Positions 53,890 to 63,498 are shown, counted from the stretch's first letter. The stretch is 64,000 nucleotides of DNA from Hydrococcus rivularis NIES-593 (GCF_001904635.1 NZ_MRCB01000009.1:89744-153743); one strand, 5' to 3'. The notes: generated from the letters alone by a model not told the origin. Numbers and translations are program-made.

Positions 53890-54117
53890 ATGATTTTGAC
53901 TGAAATTCAGGAATTTATCTGCCAGTCTCGCCAAGTTTCTTTGGCAGACATAAAACTTCATTTCCACATGAATGAAGAGACTCTCCGACCAATGCTCAAA
54001 AAGCTGCTCAAAAAAGGACGAATTCGTCAGTTACCGATTCCCCAGAGATGCGATGGCTGTATTTGTTGCCATCTCGATACCTTGGAAGTTTACGAGTGGG
54101 TTGGCATAGACAAATAA
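53890..54117 (+). CDS. feoC: FeoC-like winged-helix protein
   Basis: I choose the ATG at 53890 (MILTEIQEFICQSRQVSLAD), 14 bp after the feoB stop; a frame opening at 53860 would overlap feoB. The 75-residue protein is a small winged helix with LADIKLHFHMNEETLRPMLK followed by a Cys-rich wing, RCDGCICCHLD, as in FeoC proteins that may bind an iron-sulfur cluster. It probably modulates FeoB stability or activity. Confidence 0.85.
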   Translation: MILTEIQEFICQSRQVSLADIKLHFHMNEETLRPMLKKLLKKGRIRQLPIPQRCDGCICCHLDTLEVYEWVGIDK

Positions 54118-54369
54118 TCAGTAGACCGAAAAGTTTTGCGATCGCTCTAAAAGCTTCTAGTTTATCTAGTTCGGGAAAACACTAGCGTCAATATCCTAGT
54201 TATAGCAGTTTTCAGTTAGATGAGAAACGGGTATTGGTCGATGGGGGAAAGGGGGAGCCGACGCGCACGCGGGAGCGAGCCGTAAGGCAAGCGGGAGGAG
54301 CATCGAGGGGAAGGGGGAAAAAAATACTGTATTCTATTCACTTGCCAATTGCTGTAACTAACAAAACTC

Positions 54370-54480
54370 AAATCGCCCTCACCCCAACCCCTCTCCCGCT
54401 CTGGGAGAGGGGCTTTCCACTTAAGACTTTGACCTGAAGTCCCTTCGCCCCTTGTGGGAGAAGGGATTTAGGGATGAAAG
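54370..54480. repeat. CCCTCACCCCAACCCCTCTCCC-type repeat pair
   Basis: Two related palindromes follow one another: CCCCTCTCCCGCTCTGGGAGAGGGG, given here by its ends CCCCTCTCCC and GGGAGAGGGG, and then CTTCGCCCCTTGTGGGAGAAG. They resemble the core of MITE-like family 1 but lack its terminal repeats. The 644-bp gap 54118-54761 holds no gene. Confidence 0.55.
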
Positions 54481-54489
54481 GACAAAGTC

Positions 54490-54615
54490 AACCGCCAGGA
54501 AATTAATTTCCTGGCGGATGGTATAAGTCCATTAAAATGGACTGAAATAATCGTAGATAGTCATCTTTAGATGACTTTGGCTATTAGCCCCGAATTTATT
54601 CGAGGGCTTTTTTGT
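54490..54615. repeat. chain of short palindromes
   Basis: CCAGGAAATTAATTTCCTGG, GTCCATTAAAATGGAC, AGTCATCTTTAGATGACT and CCCGAATTTATTCGAGGGC follow each other within 126 bp, the last before TTTTTT. The style matches clusters at 19340 and 44780. The last hairpin plus T run would act as a terminator on the plus strand. Confidence 0.65.
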
Positions 54616-54764
54616 CAATAAAGCTTAAAAGCATGGCGAGCCGACTCGATTGGGTGAGATGATGGAATTAACGACCCAATAGCCCTTCCCTTGTCTCAAC
54701 TATCCTTCGCGGATCGCTTCTTTAGATTGATAGGACTTCCAGGAATAGCTGTGGAGTCGTTTTG

Positions 54765-56975
54765 ATGGCTAGTAGCAGTCGGAGGTCACGAGTGATGGGA
54801 GAGGAAGCCAGGACTCGAACGGTTCATTATCGCATCGTTCATCTAATGACAGGGCGAGTGCGCTTTCGCGTGCCAAAGTTGGCAAGAGATCCCGACTATG
54901 CCCATCGCTTGCAAAGATTAATCGAATCTGCTCCCCATGTCACTCAGGTACGCCTAAAACCTGCTGCCGCTTCCATCGCTATCCGCTATCAAGCTCAACT
55001 GGCATCTGAGGCAAAGGTGAGAAAGCATTTAATTCGTTTGATTCAAGCCGCAGATGTAGATGAAGGTTGTCCGTCAGCCGCTTCCTCGACAGAGGCGGAA
55101 TCGGGCAATTGGTCTGAGTTAAAATTACCTGTTCTCGCTACTCTCCTAGCACTAGGCAAAGAAGTATGGCGATTGCCCATTCCCCAATCGATGGTGGCTG
55201 CTTCGGTGGCTGTCGCCGGGTTGCCCGTTGCCAAACGAGCAACTCAGAGCCTTGTAAGGCAAAAAAAACTGAATATTGACTGCTTAGATTTAATTGCCCT
55301 CATCCTGTCATCGATGCAGGGACGATGGCTGACTCCAGCCCTATTATTACTGCTCCACGAATTGGGCGATACGATCCGCGATCGCACTGCCAACTCTTCT
55401 ACCAGTCGAGCAGCCAACTTACTCTCTAGTATCGGTCATTTTGCCTGGGTAGAACGCAATGGCAAACAACAGGTTCCCATTGAAGAAGTGCGAGTCGGCG
55501 ATACCGTCATCGTCTATCCCGGCGAACAAATTCCGGTTGACGGTCAAATTCTCAAGGGAGCTGCCATAATCGACGAGCAGAAACTGACGGGCGAATCGAT
55601 ACCAGTCGTTAGGGAGATAGGACAGTCAGTTTATGCCTCAACTTTAGTGCGCTCTGGCGAAATCTATATCCAGACGGAACGAGTGGGCAACCAAACCCGT
55701 GCGGGAGCTAGCGTCGAGTTAATTCGGCAGGCTCCGGTTTACGACACGCGCATGGCAAATTATGCCGCCAACATTGCTGAGGTTGCCGTCCTTCCCGCCT
55801 TGTTTTTAGCCGGAGGCATTTGGGCAGTTACCCGCAACCCAGCCAGAGCCGTTTCTATCCTAACCCTCGACTTTGTGACGGGAATTCGGGTGTCTCTGCC
55901 GACAACCTTCTTAGCCGCCCTCAACCATGCCGCACGGCACGGCGTTTTGATTCGTAGCGGACGCGCCTTAGAGAAATTAGCCCAAGTCGATACCTTGGTC
56001 TTCGACAAAACGGGAACGCTCACTCAAGGCGATTTACAAGTGGTCGGGGTAAAAGCGGTAACGGGCAGGATGTCCGAAATGAGAATTCTAGAACTGGCGG
56101 CAGCAGCAGAACAGCGCCTCACCCATCCTTTAGCGGAAGCGATCGCGCGCTATGCTCGGTTACAAGGAACTCGGATTTTGCCGCGCAGCGAGTGGAATTA
56201 CGAGCTAGGTTTGGGGATACGCGCAGAAATTGATGGCGAGACGGTTTTGGTTGGTAGCGATCGCCTTCTCAAACAAGCCGGAATTCATCTAGACTGCTTC
56301 TGGGAAGACCATTCCTACCTGCTGGAGGATTGCCAGAACTATCCCGATTGTCCGATTTCTGCCGATGCTTCTCTCATTTACATCGCCAGTCAGGGTCAAT
56401 TCCAAGGCACGATTCAATATGCCGATCCCCTCCGTCCTGAGAGCCAGCAGGTCATTCAAACCCTGCAAGACCAGTATGGCATGGCAGTATATGTGTTGAC
56501 AGGAGATAACCGCAAACGCGCCTTTGCCGTCGCCTCTGCTTTGGGAATTCCCCCAACGCAAGTTTGTGCCGAAGCTTTCCCCGAACAGAAAGCTGAGATC
56601 GTCCGCCAGCTACGCAACTCTGGCAAGACGGTCGCTTTTGTGGGGGATGGACTGAATGATTCGGTAGGGTTGGCTTATGCCGATGTCTCGATTTCCTTTG
56701 GCAATGCTTCAGAAGTGGCAAGGGAAACCGCCGACGTGGTATTGATGAATAACGATCTCAACGGTTTACTCGACGCGATCGCTATTGCTAGGGAAACCAA
56801 GCAAGTTATTGGACAGAATATTAATTTATCCGTCATTCCCAATCTAGCTGCCTTGTTGCTGGCTTCTACCATCGGACTGCACCCGCTTGTGGCTACAGTC
56901 GTTCACAATGGCAGTGCGATCGCGGCTGGCTTAAATGGCTTGCGCCCTCTTCTACAACACCATTACAGCAATTGA
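54765..56975 (+). CDS. P1B-like heavy-metal P-type ATPase without CPx motif
   Basis: I place the start at ATG 54765, the second codon of a frame that opens with TTG, 8 bp after GGAG. The 736-residue protein has an N-terminal HMA-like fold without a CxxC (RVRFRVPKLARDPDYAHRLQ), actuator TGES, the phosphorylation site VFDKTGTLTQGD at about Asp414, and a hinge GDGLNDSVGLAYADVSI. Where P1B pumps have the metal-binding CPC in helix 6, this one has LDFVTGIRVSLPTTFLA, so CPC is replaced by FVT after an Asp. Metal and direction are unknown. It lies behind the feo operon but 640 bp away. Confidence 0.85.
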   Translation: MASSSRRSRVMGEEARTRTVHYRIVHLMTGRVRFRVPKLARDPDYAHRLQRLIESAPHVTQVRLKPAAASIAIRYQAQLASEAKVRKHLIRLIQAADVDEGCPSAASSTEAESGNWSELKLPVLATLLALGKEVWRLPIPQSMVAASVAVAGLPVAKRATQSLVRQKKLNIDCLDLIALILSSMQGRWLTPALLLLLHELGDTIRDRTANSSTSRAANLLSSIGHFAWVERNGKQQVPIEEVRVGDTVIVYPGEQIPVDGQILKGAAIIDEQKLTGESIPVVREIGQSVYASTLVRSGEIYIQTERVGNQTRAGASVELIRQAPVYDTRMANYAANIAEVAVLPALFLAGGIWAVTRNPARAVSILTLDFVTGIRVSLPTTFLAALNHAARHGVLIRSGRALEKLAQVDTLVFDKTGTLTQGDLQVVGVKAVTGRMSEMRILELAAAAEQRLTHPLAEAIARYARLQGTRILPRSEWNYELGLGIRAEIDGETVLVGSDRLLKQAGIHLDCFWEDHSYLLEDCQNYPDCPISADASLIYIASQGQFQGTIQYADPLRPESQQVIQTLQDQYGMAVYVLTGDNRKRAFAVASALGIPPTQVCAEAFPEQKAEIVRQLRNSGKTVAFVGDGLNDSVGLAYADVSISFGNASEVARETADVVLMNNDLNGLLDAIAIARETKQVIGQNINLSVIPNLAALLLASTIGLHPLVATVVHNGSAIAAGLNGLRPLLQHHYSN

Positions 56976-57031
56976 TCCCAATTCACAATTCGCAATGATC
57001 AGTTCGCAATTAGTCAACAGCTCTGGGTATA

Positions 57032-57145
57032 ATACCATTTTTCATTCATTAATGACAGAGATGGTCGATCGCCCTCACCCCTCACCCTTCTCCCAAATTG
57101 GGAGAGGGGAGAAGAATGTCGATCGCGACTAATAAAAATCGGTGT
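57032..57145. repeat. MITE-like repeat family 1, copy D (diverged right end)
   Basis: It begins ATACCATTTTTCATTC and keeps the central CCCTTCTCCCA/TGGGAGAGGGG palindrome and GATGTCGATCGCGA-like part, but the right end reads AAAAATCGGTGT instead of AAAATTGGTAT. It lies 57 bp after the P-type ATPase gene. The 725-bp gap 56976-57700 also holds an antitoxin remnant. Confidence 0.72.
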
Positions 57146-57305
57146 AAGGCTTTTTCATTGAGCATCTGTAGCGTTCTTTTTTAGAAATGGTATGAGATGG
57201 TTTTTGACGATTAACTGGCGGATTTAGCTGCTGTTATTTCTGCAAGTGCGATCGCACAAGCCTAACTTTGCGATCGCCTGTTCGGGGTTTCCCAAAATCG
57301 GGAAG

Positions 57306-57490
57306 CTATGATGCTCGCTTTTCAAGCCGTTCGGCAATCCAGACTTTGATGATTGATTGGCGGCTCACGCCTAGACGATTCGCCTCTCGATCGAGGGCAT
57401 CGATCATCCAGACGGGAAAATCCACATTGACTCGTCGTTGCTCGTGTCCGGGACGACGCGCTTGACTGATAAAGCTTACCGCTTCGTCAA
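57306..57490 (-). pseudogene. ribbon-helix-helix (BrnA/CopG-like) antitoxin remnant
   Basis: The minus strand reads SQARRPGHEQRRVNVDFPVW, MIDALDREANRLGVSRQSII and KVWIAERLEKRAS before a stop. This is the C-terminal ribbon-helix-helix half of BrnA/CopG-type antitoxins common in cyanobacteria. In frame there is no start codon before the beta strand and a stop lies ~55 codons upstream, so the 5' part is lost. No toxin partner remains. Confidence 0.7.
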
Positions 57491-57700
57491 TCCGACAAGC
57501 CGTGTAGAGATAAATCGTGCAAGAGCAAGTTAACTCAGAGCTTTGAGATTCCCCTTGCTATTTGAGAATTGATTTCAATTAACTCTTATGATACAGTTGA
57601 GACGAGCTAGTAATTGCTACTAATTATCAATTGCTGAGGAAAATTTGAGCGGCGATCGCTAGCTCTTTCTCTCGTCTCACCTTTAAATTGAAAGGATTTT

Positions 57701-60166
57701 ATGGAGCAATGGGTTAATCTATTAGTGCAAGTAGCTAAACCTGTCGTCAAAACCTTAGTCTATGCCGGCACGAGTAGCTTGTTAGATAAGGTTCAAGCCG
57801 AAATCAAAAACGAGCAGCAAAATCAGGCGAGAAACCTACTGAATTCCCTAGGAATTGAAGATGTTATCGGGATTTTTAAAAAATTAGACGAATTTACTGA
57901 TTCAAATGCCAAAGAGCAACGCTTAGAATCAGAAAATCTAGCCCTCCTACAAATAGCCGAGCGATCGCGACAGACAATGCTCCAACTGCCGGAAATTTAC
58001 CAAATCCTCGAACATTGGCCCCTGCGACTATTGCCCGCTCAACTGTTCGACGCTTCTCATCCCAATGGTCTCCCTCCCCTGAGAATTTTTCTTTCCCCGC
58101 CACAGTTTCCCTCAGATAGATTAGAGGCGCGAGAAATCGAACAAAAATTAGCGCAACAACTGCGAGAATTTCTCAATCAACACTATCCCCTGCGCAGTCA
58201 AGATCGACCCACAGAATTTTTAGACGGCGTTTGGAAGAGCCAAGAGGTTCGGGGAGAGTGTAGCATTAAAGCGCTGTTTTGGATGCTCAGAGCGGCTCCT
58301 AGCCTAATTTTAGAATCAGAAGTAGAAGGAGATTTTCTTAACGTTCGCTTAGCTTACTGGAGTTCACAACAGGAAAACTATTACTATAAAACGCTCCTAA
58401 AACTCCCTTACAAATCCTTGTTAGAAGAGTCTGCCAAAAATCGCGCCAGAACGTGGAAAAACACGAGAAACCGACTGCTAGCGTTAGGAAAAAATGCCGA
58501 ACAAGTCAAGCGTCTCGGCGGAGATAATGCAATTAACCTAGCCATTCTCGAAGAAGCGGAAGCGTTGCAAAGTACGGGAATCGCGCTTGGGGAATTAAGA
58601 TTCCTTTACCAATTGAATCGAAAAGATTGGGAAGATTTGTGTCAATTGCTAGGGATTTGTTACTGTTCGATCGCCGGATGGGTAGTCGATTTTCACTATC
58701 TTGTCAAAGAGAATGTACCCCCCCGTTTCCCTGAGTGGCTGCCTCAATTAACCCAAGAGGCTTCTGGGCTACCGAGCTTTCAATCTGTCATCCAAGCGAC
58801 AATCTCAATTTATCCTCAGATTTTAGAAGAGATCGGCAAAAATTGTCCCGAAACCATCCCAGAACTAACGTTACAGCTTGCTCGCAGTTCGATCCACCTT
58901 GGCGATCGCGATTTGGCAAAAGAGCAAATTAATTACTCCCTCGAACGATGGCTACAGCTGCATCAATTGTCTCGACTCGAAGATCTCCAAGAGTCGGAAG
59001 CCATACCGCCAACGATGACGGGGAGAGATATTAACTATTTAAAAACTCTCAAATCCTGTCTGTCAGATATTGGCGACGAATGGGGGGGTGTTCGACTAGA
59101 AGAGCTTTTCAAGGCGATCGCACAGCAAGGCAATAACCATCAACTCAATCGACAAACCAGTTTTGTTCTGAGTCATACTTTCACGAAGTGGGAGGAGGAT
59201 CCGCCATCAAAAGGCGAAGTATCCCCCATTAGCGCGGCAGACAAAGTCGCGTTCCTTGGCATTAGTGTTGATGGAAAATATCTAGTCAGTAGCGGTAATG
59301 ACAAAACGGTTGAGTTGTGGCAGCACGAGCGAAAAAGTTGGCAACCTTATGTCAGTCAAACGCTGACGGGACAAAAAGGAAAAGTGTTGGCGTTCGCCCT
59401 CAACTGGAACGGACAGATCCTCGTCAGTAGCGAGAAAACCCAGCACAGAAGCTACATCAAAATCTGGAATCTGCTAACGGGAAAACTTCAGCGAACGCTA
59501 TTGGGTCACAAACAGCCAATTCGCGCCCTTGCCATCAGTCCTTGGGAAAACGGCAGCAATCGCTATTTTATTGCCAGTGGCAGCCATAAAATTAAACTTT
59601 GGGACTTACAGACGGGAGAATCCTTTCAGACGCTTTTTGGGCATCGAGCTTGGGTTTACGCGATCGCCCTGAGTGCCGACGGTCAGTTTCTTCTCAGTGG
59701 CAGTGAAGACAGAAGTATCAGAATTTGGCACCTGCGGACGGGAAAGTTAATCCACACGCTGACAGGTCATCAAGGCAGCGTAAGAGCGCTGGCGATCGCG
59801 CCGGATGGACGAAGGTTTGTCAGTGGCAGCGACGATGGAACCATCAAATTGTGGGATTTGCCAGCAGGAAAACTGCTGCATACTTTTACAGGTCACTCAG
59901 GTGCAGTCAACGCTGTTGCCCTCAGTCCTCACGGTCAGCATCTCATCAGTGGCAGCGAGGACCAGACGATTCGGATTTGGGATATTCAGACTGGGAAACG
60001 GCTTCAGACGCTCGCGGGCCATCGGGGAGCGGTTCGGGCGATCGCTCTCAGTCCCGATGGACAAACCTTAGCCAGTTACAGTGAGGACAAGACGATTCGG
60101 ATTTGGCAAGCTAAGTTAGAGATTTTGTGCGATAGCGAACCTCGCTTTGCGATCGCAGCTTCCTAA
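57701..60166 (+). CDS. WD40-repeat protein with uncharacterised N-terminal half
   Basis: The 821-residue protein has two halves. Residues ~1-510 are mostly helical, with LGDRDLAKEQINYSLERWLQ and no domain I can name; the start MEQWVNLLVQVAKPVVKTLV is amphipathic. Residues ~515-815 are seven WD40 blades, six clear, such as GHRAWVYAIALSADGQFLLS and GHQGSVRALAIAPDGRRFVS, each ending with IRIW or IKLWD. The last blades are very alike, a sign of recent repeat expansion. The propeller is a likely protein-binding platform. A GUN4, kinase or protease domain is not seen. Confidence 0.85.
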   Translation: MEQWVNLLVQVAKPVVKTLVYAGTSSLLDKVQAEIKNEQQNQARNLLNSLGIEDVIGIFKKLDEFTDSNAKEQRLESENLALLQIAERSRQTMLQLPEIYQILEHWPLRLLPAQLFDASHPNGLPPLRIFLSPPQFPSDRLEAREIEQKLAQQLREFLNQHYPLRSQDRPTEFLDGVWKSQEVRGECSIKALFWMLRAAPSLILESEVEGDFLNVRLAYWSSQQENYYYKTLLKLPYKSLLEESAKNRARTWKNTRNRLLALGKNAEQVKRLGGDNAINLAILEEAEALQSTGIALGELRFLYQLNRKDWEDLCQLLGICYCSIAGWVVDFHYLVKENVPPRFPEWLPQLTQEASGLPSFQSVIQATISIYPQILEEIGKNCPETIPELTLQLARSSIHLGDRDLAKEQINYSLERWLQLHQLSRLEDLQESEAIPPTMTGRDINYLKTLKSCLSDIGDEWGGVRLEELFKAIAQQGNNHQLNRQTSFVLSHTFTKWEEDPPSKGEVSPISAADKVAFLGISVDGKYLVSSGNDKTVELWQHERKSWQPYVSQTLTGQKGKVLAFALNWNGQILVSSEKTQHRSYIKIWNLLTGKLQRTLLGHKQPIRALAISPWENGSNRYFIASGSHKIKLWDLQTGESFQTLFGHRAWVYAIALSADGQFLLSGSEDRSIRIWHLRTGKLIHTLTGHQGSVRALAIAPDGRRFVSGSDDGTIKLWDLPAGKLLHTFTGHSGAVNAVALSPHGQHLISGSEDQTIRIWDIQTGKRLQTLAGHRGAVRAIALSPDGQTLASYSEDKTIRIWQAKLEILCDSEPRFAIAAS

Positions 60167-60189
60167 AATTCAACAGAACTTGCTATTGC

Positions 60190-60615
60190 TTATCCGCCCT
60201 GCGATTCGATGGTTTTTGTCAATCTTTCTATTGCGCTAGTCAGTCTTTCTTGAGACTGTAGGGCAGGATCTAGCACTGGTTCTTCTTGTGCCGCTACTTC
60301 TTCTTGTCGTTTGAATCTGGTAATGGCGCGAATGGCTAAAAACAAGACAAAAGTAATAATAATAAAGTCAACGACTGCGCCAAGGAACTTACCAATGGCG
60401 ATTCCTGGAGGAATGGTTATCGTTCTCCAGTCCGCTCCAGCCATTGACACAAGCGGATTAATCAATGGCATGATGATATCTTCTACAAAAGAGGTAATTA
60501 TCTTGCCAAAAGCACCGCCAATAATGACTGCGATCGCCAACTCGACCACGTTGCCTTTGAGCGCGAACTCCTGAAAATCTCTCATGAATCCGCTGACTCT
60601 TCTTCTTCTTGCCAT
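60190..60615 (-). CDS. mscL: large-conductance mechanosensitive channel MscL
   Basis: The 141-residue protein has the MscL N-terminus (FMRDFQEFALKGNVVELAIA), first helix AVIIGGAFGKIITSFVEDII with the pore Gly/Ala pattern, second helix VVDFIIITFVLFLAIRAI and a C-terminal helical bundle. It opens when membrane tension rises, releasing solutes during osmotic downshock. It converges on the WD40 gene with 23 bp between stops. Confidence 0.96.
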   Translation of the reverse strand: MARRRRVSGFMRDFQEFALKGNVVELAIAVIIGGAFGKIITSFVEDIIMPLINPLVSMAGADWRTITIPPGIAIGKFLGAVVDFIIITFVLFLAIRAITRFKRQEEVAAQEEPVLDPALQSQERLTSAIERLTKTIESQGG

Positions 60616-60707
60616 AGTTTTATTCCTTCAATTCGTTTTTCCTAAAGCTTAAACTATGAACCGACGAAGAAATAGACGATTTTTTGAGTTAAATTGATTC
60701 GTGAATT

Positions 60708-61220
60708 TTATTGACATCCCAAACTCGCTCGCGTCGAAATGCCCGTGATGGGATTAACGCCATCGGCACGATCGCACAATAGTTTAGCTTGGTAGCGATC
60801 GAGTACCGCCCCGGAAAAATCTGCTCCCGTAATCGTCGTGTCGTAGAAACGAGTCCGAGTAGCGATCGCATCGACAAAAATCGCATTGGTCAAATCGGCA
60901 AAATCTAAAGTCACCCGATCCATCAGAGAATTTGTCAGGTTTGCGCCCTTTAAATTAGCGCCCAAGAGGACTCCTTCAGTGAGAATCGTATTGGAGAGAT
61001 CGGAATCCTCAAAATTAATGCCTCGCATATCGGCGGCAGCAAAAACCCCACCTGCCAGATCTTTGTGGGAAAAGTCTTGATTTGCCAGTTGAGCGTAGGT
61101 GTAGTTAACGACTTTATCTTGCGCTAAGACGGGGCTAGCATCCAACAGTACCCACAATCCTGCTAGCAGCAACAGTCCTAGCAATCCTAGCAAACGCCAA
61201 ATTAGGGTTCTGAACGTCAT
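60708..61220 (-). CDS. lumenal pentapeptide-repeat protein
   Basis: I choose the ATG at 61220 ([20 protein letters not shown]) because the longer frame overlaps the LCP gene; this leaves 170 residues. A signal peptide ending SPVLAQ precedes pentapeptide repeats of A(D/N)LxX type: [20 protein letters not shown] and [20 protein letters not shown]. The end carries [20 protein letters not shown] and a final Cys, a C-terminus seen in thylakoid-lumen pentapeptide proteins. The repeats form a right-handed quadrilateral helix. It starts 4 bp beyond the stop of the LCP gene on the same strand. Confidence 0.85.
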   Translation of the reverse strand: MTFRTLIWRLLGLLGLLLLAGLWVLLDASPVLAQDKVVNYTYAQLANQDFSHKDLAGGVFAAADMRGINFEDSDLSNTILTEGVLLGANLKGANLTNSLMDRVTLDFADLTNAIFVDAIATRTRFYDTTITGADFSGAVLDRYQAKLLCDRADGVNPITGISTRASLGCQ

Positions 61221-61224
61221 CGAT

Positions 61225-62646
61225 CTAATTAGTTTCTGATTTCTTGAGGAAGCTGTCACCTACAAGCAACTGTTTGGCATCCGCTCCAAGGCGAATGGTT
61301 AAATCAGAATCGAGATCGCCTGTAGACGATGCTTCTACTTTACCGACCCCTAAGTTACTTTTCAAGATGCTCGCAGCTTCTAAATTTCCCGTTTGGGCGA
61401 TAATTTCAGTTTTTCCCAACAGTTCTGGCGACCCTTCCGTTAAATAGACCTTTTGAAACTGTTTCTGAGTTAGATAGTCTAGAAAGCGATTGGCTAAACC
61501 AGGATCGTTAGTAGCATTTTGAATGGCAATTTTGACTTTATAGGGGTCGATTGCTGCTAGTGGAGATTGGGCAGCGCGATCGAAGTATTCATCTACAATG
61601 CGATCGCGTTCCTTCTCGGCAATAATCCAGTAACTCTCGGCATCGGATTTCTTTTGCTGGCTAAAACTTCCCGGCAGCATCACCATAGTGAGATTCTCCT
61701 CGTTTAAATCCTTTCCAAAACTGACTAGGGCAAGCATTTCTTCTAGAGAGAGGTTAGTGTCGATCTGCTGTTGCAGAATTTGTATCGCCTGGGGAAGGCG
61801 AGGGAGTACGGAAGGATTGTAAAGGCGTTTTTTTAATGCCTTTAAAAAAATTTGCTGTCGCTGCACTCGTCCGAGATCGCCACCGTCGCGATCGCTCCGA
61901 AACCTGACGAATTCTTCTGCCTGCTTGCCATTGAGCGTTTGCCAGCCTGTTTGCAAATCGATCTCCAGATTTTGCGCTGTATCTCGGTAGGACATCGAAT
62001 AAGGCACGTACACCTCAACCCCGCCAACCCAATCGACCAATTCCCGCAACGCATCAGTCGTAATTCGCACGTAGCGATCGATCGCTACGTCATTGAGCGA
62101 TCGACTGACGACTCTGGCGGCTAAAGCGGGACCACCATGCAGATTCGCCTGACTGATTTTAGTAAAGCTAGCGTCGGGAACTTCCACGCGGCTATCCTTG
62201 GGAATCGATAATAACCGTAGCGATCGAGCGCTGGGATCGACGCGCAGTAGCAGCACGGTATCGCTGTAACCTGAAAAAGATTCTGGCTTGCCTTTAGGGG
62301 CGTTGGGAACGCGATCGACCCCCATGACTAGAATATTGATGGGGCGTGACAAACTATGTTGCAGCAGCGATCGCCAACTTTCATCGGCAGACGGATTGGT
62401 TGCTTTAGCTAGGGGAAATTTGGCGTTTTGGACGATGCGAACGAGATTGAGAGAGGAAGGACTCACTAAAGCGATCGAAGCCCCCACGATGGCAGAAATA
62501 GCTGCTGTGAAGCTTACCATTCCTCCCCAGAGGATTCCTAGATAAAAGGGAGGCAATCGCTTCGGTTTTTGAGGTGGAGTGGGATTTTTTGTTTTTTGCG
62601 ATCGCTCACCAGAATTTCTAGGAAATCTTTCTACACTATTTCCCAT
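61225..62646 (-). CDS. LytR-CpsA-Psr (LCP) family protein with LytR_C domain
   Basis: The 473-residue protein has a cytoplasmic Pro/Lys-rich start, a membrane helix (~37-60), an LCP domain (~105-345) with [40 protein letters not shown] and [20 protein letters not shown], and a LytR_C domain at ~375-465 ([20 protein letters not shown]). LCP proteins transfer undecaprenyl-linked glycopolymers to the cell wall or act in their attachment. That makes it a possible late-acting partner of the polysaccharide genes, though 26 kb from the nearest. It is upstream of the pentapeptide gene. Confidence 0.9.
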   Translation of the reverse strand: MGNSVERFPRNSGERSQKTKNPTPPQKPKRLPPFYLGILWGGMVSFTAAISAIVGASIALVSPSSLNLVRIVQNAKFPLAKATNPSADESWRSLLQHSLSRPINILVMGVDRVPNAPKGKPESFSGYSDTVLLLRVDPSARSLRLLSIPKDSRVEVPDASFTKISQANLHGGPALAARVVSRSLNDVAIDRYVRITTDALRELVDWVGGVEVYVPYSMSYRDTAQNLEIDLQTGWQTLNGKQAEEFVRFRSDRDGGDLGRVQRQQIFLKALKKRLYNPSVLPRLPQAIQILQQQIDTNLSLEEMLALVSFGKDLNEENLTMVMLPGSFSQQKKSDAESYWIIAEKERDRIVDEYFDRAAQSPLAAIDPYKVKIAIQNATNDPGLANRFLDYLTQKQFQKVYLTEGSPELLGKTEIIAQTGNLEAASILKSNLGVGKVEASSTGDLDSDLTIRLGADAKQLLVGDSFLKKSETN

Positions 62647-62747
62647 GTTTACCTCACACCCCTTAACCAGCGCTCACCATGCTGGAACGATGACATTTAG
62701 ATCGCTAGAAGCAAAAAATTCTAAAAAGTTCCGTTTGTTTGTCTTTT

Positions 62748-62796
62748 GTTATTGGTCATTGGTCATTTGTCATTTGTTAGTGGTTAGTAGTTTGTC
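62748..62796. repeat. 7-bp tandem repeat (TCATTGG/TCATTTG type)
   Basis: Seven-base units such as ATTGGTC, ATTTGTC and TTAGTGG follow head to tail. A C-rich low-complexity tract follows at 62800-62860. The 420-bp gap 62647-63066 shows no gene, and it contains the divergent promoters of the LCP and DUF1824 genes. Confidence 0.5.
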
Positions 62797-63066
62797 TTCT
62801 TCTCCTGCTTCCTTGTCCCCCTATCTCCCTTGTCTCCCACCCTCCCCACACTTTTCTCTTAGAACGTGAGACGATAGACAAAGCGAGCAAAAGTTTCTCC
62901 AGCGATCGGAAATCGTCACAGGTTACACTGTTATTTATGTAACTTATTTCGATTGCGATCGCGTCGTGCAACCCCACTAAAAGCCAGTCTTACACTGAGA
63001 CTCGCTTTATTTTTCTAAAAATACTTCTCAGACAGACTAATCTTAGCTATTTTTCTCAAAAATTCT

Positions 63067-63498
63067 ATGAGTGCTCAACAACAATCAACCAATCTAACTG
63101 TTGAAGAAGCTCTTAAAATTCTCAAAGAATATAGTTGCGTTCAGCTTAAAACAGTCGAGTCACAGGCAGATAGAGAGCAACTTCGTCAAGCGTTACTGCT
63201 AGTGACTAGCTTATCGGAATACGAAAATTTAGGCATTTGTGCCGATAATGCTAAAGAAGGTTTTGCCGCCCTATCCAGTTATTTACAAGCGTTGGGTTAT
63301 GACACAAATTTTGAACCCACTTCCATTGCTGAAACTCAAGGTGCAATTTATCTCAAATTCAATACACAAAAAATGTCTTATTACCTCGACTCTTATACAG
63401 GAAGCTATCGAGGAGTTCTCGTTTCTTGTCAATCCGAAAATGATACCCTAGTCGGAACTTACGGTCATTTTCCTTTGGATTTATTTAGTAATTATTAA
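63067..63498 (+). CDS. DUF1824 family protein
   Basis: The 143-residue protein matches DUF1824, a family largely limited to cyanobacteria: NLTVEEALKILKEYSCVQLK, ENLGICADNAKEGFAALSSY and GVLVSCQSENDTLVGTYGHF. Function is unknown. It is 6 bp upstream of yjbQ and probably co-transcribed with it. Confidence 0.85.
   Translation: MSAQQQSTNLTVEEALKILKEYSCVQLKTVESQADREQLRQALLLVTSLSEYENLGICADNAKEGFAALSSYLQALGYDTNFEPTSIAETQGAIYLKFNTQKMSYYLDSYTGSYRGVLVSCQSENDTLVGTYGHFPLDLFSNY

Noticed and set aside
54234..54437. 67-residue frame behind feoC
   Set aside because: It runs through the CCCTCACCCCAACCCC-type repeat, so its codons reflect repeat sequence.
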